Translations under genes and position numbers: made by a program | Part shown: one piece after another, positions 32,906-35,930 of the stretch | Numbering within the stretch: position 1 is the first letter of the stretch | How the letters are laid out: each line of letters opens with the position of its first letter | The notes under the pieces: generated by a model | Told to the model about the DNA's origin: nothing | The model's input: only the letters and a program-made list of their open reading frames with translations | Database searches by the model: none | Assembly (NCBI RefSeq): GCF_016056305.1 | Contig: NZ_JAECZC010000016.1 | Coordinates: forward strand, 80,199 to 116,128 | Length of the DNA: 35,930 bases | Direction of reading: 5' to 3' | Origin: Amazonocrinis nigriterrae CENA67 | Lineage (GTDB): Bacteria; Cyanobacteriota; Cyanobacteriia; Cyanobacteriales; Nostocaceae

Positions 32906-34105
32906 ATGTCACAGTTGGAGGAAGCAGTGCCAGAAACCTTTATCAAGACAGGTTTAGAAACTATTCCTAATCTTTTTGACCGAGTAGAAGCTCTTGCCAA
33001 GGACTTTGCAACCCGTGCAGCAGCACACGACAAAGATGGTTCATTTCCCTTCGAGAACTTTACAGCTCTGCATGAAGCAGGACTCCTCAGTTTGAGCATT
33101 CCGTGTGAATTGGGTGGTCAGGGTTTGGAACTGGCGAGTATCTGCCGGGTGATTGAGGGCATAGCACAGGGCGATGCTTCCACAGCACTAGTACTGACGA
33201 TGCACTATCTCCAACATGCCCATGCTGCCCGTAGCCGTCGCTGGCATCCAGAACTTTACAAGCGGTTGTGCCGGGAGTCCATTGAAGGCATTGCTTTACT
33301 TAATGCTGCCCGTGTTGAACCAGAGTTGGGTACACCAGCTAGAGGTGGATTACCCGCGACATTTGCTGAAAAGACAGCAGGAGGCTGGCTGTTAACAGGT
33401 CATAAACAATACACCACTGGTAGTCCCATCCTCAGCTACTTTGTTGTCTGGGCGCGGACAACTGAAGATGAACCCCAAGTTGGCAGCTTTCTTGTACCCC
33501 GTGACCTTCCTGGCTTGCGAATTGTCGAGACCTGGGATCACCTGGGAATGAGAGCTACAGGCAGTCACGATTTAATTTTAGAGAAAGTATTAATTCCTAC
33601 TGAATATGCTCTTGATATTCGCCCTATATCTGCTGTGCCATCCTTTGATCCCCTGATTTCTACTTGGGGTAGTTTGACAATCAGTGCTTTATATCTTGGA
33701 GTTGCCACTGCTGCACGAGACTGGCTAGTTAACTACTTGAATGAGCGTACACCTTCTAATTTGGGGGAATCATTAGCTACTTTGCCCCGCTTCCAAACTG
33801 CTGTAGGTGAGATGGAAGCATTGCTATTTGCTAACCGCAGACTTATTTACGGCTTGGCCCAAGACATTGACAAGGGCGAGTATGAACCTAACGTCGGATT
33901 ACAAGCGCAAACTGTCAAATACCTGACAACAACTAACTCAATTCGTGCTGTAGAAATTGGTTTAGAACTGACTGGTAATCCTGGCCTTATGAAAAAGAAT
34001 CCTTTAGAACGACACTACCGGGATGTGCTGTGCAGCCGTATTCATACACCACAAAATGATGTTATTTGCCAGTCTTTAGGGAAGTCGGTACTCAAAGTCA
34101 AGTAA
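32906..34105 (+). CDS. Acyl-CoA dehydrogenase-fold flavoprotein
   Basis: The 399-aa protein has the three-part acyl-CoA dehydrogenase fold: helical N-domain (about 20-130, FTALHEAGLLSLSIPCELGG), beta middle domain (about 140-235, GGWLLTGHKQYTTGSPIL, WDHLGMRATGSHDL) that holds the flavin, and helical C-domain. Where classical dehydrogenases carry the catalytic Glu (Y-E-G-T), this one reads RDVLCSRIHTPQND, so that base is missing. This recalls flavin monooxygenase members such as DszC or SfnB more than true dehydrogenases. A good ribosome site, AAAGGAG at 32892-32898, sets the start. The substrate is unknown, perhaps a sulfur compound. No electron-transfer flavoprotein gene is nearby. Confidence 0.85.
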   Translation: MSQLEEAVPETFIKTGLETIPNLFDRVEALAKDFATRAAAHDKDGSFPFENFTALHEAGLLSLSIPCELGGQGLELASICRVIEGIAQGDASTALVLTMHYLQHAHAARSRRWHPELYKRLCRESIEGIALLNAARVEPELGTPARGGLPATFAEKTAGGWLLTGHKQYTTGSPILSYFVVWARTTEDEPQVGSFLVPRDLPGLRIVETWDHLGMRATGSHDLILEKVLIPTEYALDIRPISAVPSFDPLISTWGSLTISALYLGVATAARDWLVNYLNERTPSNLGESLATLPRFQTAVGEMEALLFANRRLIYGLAQDIDKGEYEPNVGLQAQTVKYLTTTNSIRAVEIGLELTGNPGLMKKNPLERHYRDVLCSRIHTPQNDVICQSLGKSVLKVK

Positions 34106-34119
34106 AGTGAAAGGAGTGT

Positions 34120-34286
34120 AAGAGGATGTTTGAAAAGTATTATGCGAAACATCAAAGTTATCCAAGACCTAACCCCCTGACCCCCTTTCCGACGCGGAAA
34201 GGGGGAATTCAAAGCCTCTCTCCGCTTCGGGGAGAGGTTTGGAGAGGGGTTTTGAGTATACTTTACGACTTTCCAAACATCCTCTA
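34120..34286. mobile_element. MITE-like element, short copy
   Basis: It starts AGAGGATGTTTGAAAAGTAT and ends ACTTTCCAAACATCCTCT, inverted repeats of about 18 bases. The inside has two hairpins, CCCCCTTTCC/GGAAAGGGGG and CTCTCTCCGC/GGGGAGAG, and the same CCAAACCTCTCC core (reverse orientation) and AGTATACTT as the copy at 17899-18257. There is no ORF. It directly follows the flavoprotein gene and could end its transcript. Confidence 0.75.
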
Positions 34287-34336
34287 AGGGGCAGGGTATA
34301 GAATGTAGGGAACCCCATAATTTATATTAAAATTTT

Positions 34337-34678
34337 ATGTCTATTTCATATATAGTCATTGATGATTTCCTAACTGATAATGAAGTAAAAAAAGATTTAA
34401 TTAATACTATATGGGAGGATAAATCAGAGTGTTTACTTGAATTAGAACAAAAAACAATTATAGTTCCCCGTAATACACTACTAGAAGTAGTATCTAAGAG
34501 TTATAGGCAAAATAATTATCAAATTGGTTTTGGCAATTATTATGCAGCCCAAATAGCAATTGGAGGAGTCAAAGAATTAAATTCAGGCATTTTATACCCA
34601 GTTTATTGCTTCGCTACTATATTTTACACTTTTGATAAAAAGCTCATAACTGTAGATATTCACTTGGAAATGCGATGA
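34337..34678 (+). CDS. 113-aa protein of unknown function
   Basis: Not recognised. The protein starts MSISYIVIDDFLTDNEVKKD, is rich in Ile, Asn, Tyr and Glu, and lacks a signal peptide; IGFGNYYAAQIAIGG forms a possible beta region. The codon use is very AT-rich compared with the neighbouring flavoprotein gene, and the gene sits between a MITE and a dispersed repeat, so it may be acquired or an orphan. No Shine-Dalgarno is visible (ATTAAAATTTTATG). Confidence 0.5.
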   Translation: MSISYIVIDDFLTDNEVKKDLINTIWEDKSECLLELEQKTIIVPRNTLLEVVSKSYRQNNYQIGFGNYYAAQIAIGGVKELNSGILYPVYCFATIFYTFDKKLITVDIHLEMR

Positions 34679-34751
34679 AATTGCCTAGTTACAAACTAGC
34701 TGACAACAGTTTGAGGCGATCGCTCAGAAAATACAAGCACTGCGTAATACT

Positions 34752-34849
34752 TATAGCAGCAAAGTGCTGAGTCCTGAGTAGAAAGCCACTTATTTCAAGG
34801 CTTTTTGAGGAGGATCAGGGAGATGAGGGGGATTAGGGGGATGAGGAAG
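34752..34849 (+). repeat. Dispersed repeat copy D followed by GGGGGAT STRR
   Basis: TATAGCAGCAAAGTGCTGAG starts a copy of the same family as at 1112 and 24354, continuing GAGTAGAAAGCC and ATTTCAAGGCTTTTTGAGG to 34806. A GA-rich STRR (GATGAGGGGGATTAGGGGGA) follows to 34849. Confidence 0.75.
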
Positions 34850-34894
34850 ATAAATCTACCTTAATTCCCAATGCCCCATTCCCTATGCCTAATT

Positions 34895-35854
34895 TCAATA
34901 TCCCGCTTGCTTGTCTACTACATTCCGCAAGGGTTGCCCAGTTTGGTAACGTTTGAGATTATCAATAAATAGTTCGGTGATGCGCTCTTTAAGATATGGT
35001 GAAAGGGCTGAACAGTGGGGTGTAATAAAGACATTCGGCAGTGACCACAAAGGATTTTCTGGGGGTAGCGGTTCAGTGGTAACGGTGTCTAGTCCGGCAC
35101 CAGCTATCCAACCCTCACTTAAAGCAGTCACCAATGCTGCTTCATCAACGATCGCACCACGAGCAATATTAATTAGGTAAGCAGACCGCCGCATCAAGCG
35201 CAATGCTGTAGCATCAATCAGACCGCGAGTTTCTGGGGTTAAAGGAGTAGCAATTACTACATAATCTGCTGCGGGCAAAAGCGATCGCCATTCATCTACA
35301 CCCACAATTTTGTCAAAATTTGGTAACGGTTCGGCACGGCGACGACTACCCCAAACTTGCATTCCAAATGCTTTAGCACGATGCGCGATCGCTTGACCAA
35401 TGTTTCCTGTACCAATAATTAACAAAGTTGCATTTGCTAACTCTTCTAGAAACACTCCTCTCACCCAAGTGTGCTGTTCCTGGAAGATTTGCAACTTTCG
35501 CAGATTTTTAGCATGATACAGCATGAAAGTCAAGACAAATTCCGAAATCGGTATGGCATGAATCCCTGCACCGTTAGTCAGGATGATGTCTCGTTGCAGA
35601 AAAGCAGGTGTGAGGAGGTGATTTACACCTGCACTCGGTGACTGTTGCCAACGCAATGCAGGTAACAGTGCTAATACCTTGTCATATATACTAAAATTTG
35701 AGTAAAATCCATTAACATAAATTTCTACATCACTGACATCACCATTGAGATTGCCTTCACTATCCACCTGCACTACCTCTATGTCAGATGGTAAATGTGG
35801 CTCAATGTCAGGAGCAAGATTCACAGGTAGAATTATTTTCACCTTTTTGGTCAT
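34895..35854 (-). CDS. D-isomer specific 2-hydroxyacid dehydrogenase family protein
   Basis: The 319-aa protein has the usual length. The catalytic domain begins KVKIILPVNLAPDIEPHLP; the NAD-binding domain (about 100-285) has the loop IIGTGNIGQAIA, INIARGAIVDE (Arg), GLDTVTTEPLP (Glu) and FITPHCSA (catalytic His). It reduces a 2-keto acid with NAD(P)H or the reverse; the substrate is unknown (glyoxylate/hydroxypyruvate reductase-like members share this pattern). It is alone on the minus strand. Its upstream region begins with GTCAGTT/GTCAGTG STRR, which leaves little room for a promoter before the window edge. Confidence 0.92.
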   Translation of the reverse strand: MTKKVKIILPVNLAPDIEPHLPSDIEVVQVDSEGNLNGDVSDVEIYVNGFYSNFSIYDKVLALLPALRWQQSPSAGVNHLLTPAFLQRDIILTNGAGIHAIPISEFVLTFMLYHAKNLRKLQIFQEQHTWVRGVFLEELANATLLIIGTGNIGQAIAHRAKAFGMQVWGSRRRAEPLPNFDKIVGVDEWRSLLPAADYVVIATPLTPETRGLIDATALRLMRRSAYLINIARGAIVDEAALVTALSEGWIAGAGLDTVTTEPLPPENPLWSLPNVFITPHCSALSPYLKERITELFIDNLKRYQTGQPLRNVVDKQAGY

Positions 35855-35856
35855 TT

Positions 35857-35930
35857 GTCAGTTGTCAGTGGTCAGTGGTCAGTTGTCAGTTGTTGTTAAC
35901 ACTCTCCCCATCTCCCCATCTCCCCTGCTC
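35857..35930. repeat. GTCAGTT/G STRR and terminal CTCCCCAT repeat
   Basis: Six or so GTCAGT(T/G)(G) units (35857-35896) are followed by three octamers of the TCTCCCCA repeat, ending with the same 28 bases that open the window. Confidence 0.85.

Overview
The window looks like chromosomal DNA of a filamentous, probably heterocyst-forming cyanobacterium (Nostocales: Nostoc/Anabaena/Calothrix type). The grounds are many HIP1 octamers (GCGATCGC), short tandemly repeated repeats between genes, moderately low GC, small palindromic mobile repeats of the type common in these genomes, and families that are essentially cyanobacterial (DUF1822, DUF928, a sigma-like regulator, DevBCA exporter, TPR-CHAT proteins). 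No rRNA, tRNA, CRISPR array or transposase gene was seen.

Layout. 1-3400: small or unrelated genes (66-aa protein, GNAT, PadR regulator with a palindromic operator and a possible pirin-like relic, a conserved hypothetical) and a decayed TPR-CHAT gene on the minus strand. 3866-17846: a same-strand, tightly packed cluster made of a sigma-70-like regulator, a DUF1822 protein, a membrane CHAT-CHASE2 protein, an exported DUF928 protein, two exported TPR-CHAT proteases and a Tat-type exported caspase with DUF4384. 18302-22392: a minus-strand TetR-DevB-DevC-DevA exporter operon. 23067-24293: a PLP-dependent histidine decarboxylase-like gene, tail to tail with a 1128-aa minus-strand gene that fuses an APC amino-acid permease to PAS-GGDEF-EAL. 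28271-31261: a desaturase/SDR fusion, a Core-2/I-branching glycosyltransferase and a DUF442-type phosphatase. 31672-35854: GNAT, an acyl-CoA-dehydrogenase-fold flavoprotein, an unrecognised 113-aa ORF and a D-2-hydroxyacid dehydrogenase.

The most striking part is the CHAT/caspase cluster. Its proteins are predicted to sit on both sides of the membrane. The regulator and DUF1822 protein are cytoplasmic, the CHASE2 protein spans the membrane with CHAT inside, and DUF928, both TPR-CHATs and the caspase carry export signals. The two TPR-CHAT genes differ in their TPR halves, but 789 bp of their protease halves are identical, which points to recent gene conversion or partial duplication. A sensor-to-protease-to-transcription role is my inference, not shown by the sequence.

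The intergenic DNA is rich in small repeats: four copies of a roughly 60-bp dispersed repeat (three protein genes end inside copies), two copies of an inverted-repeat MITE-like element, other palindromes, and STRRs. The first and last 28 bases of the window share the same repeat, so the window may be a contig that ends in a repeat.
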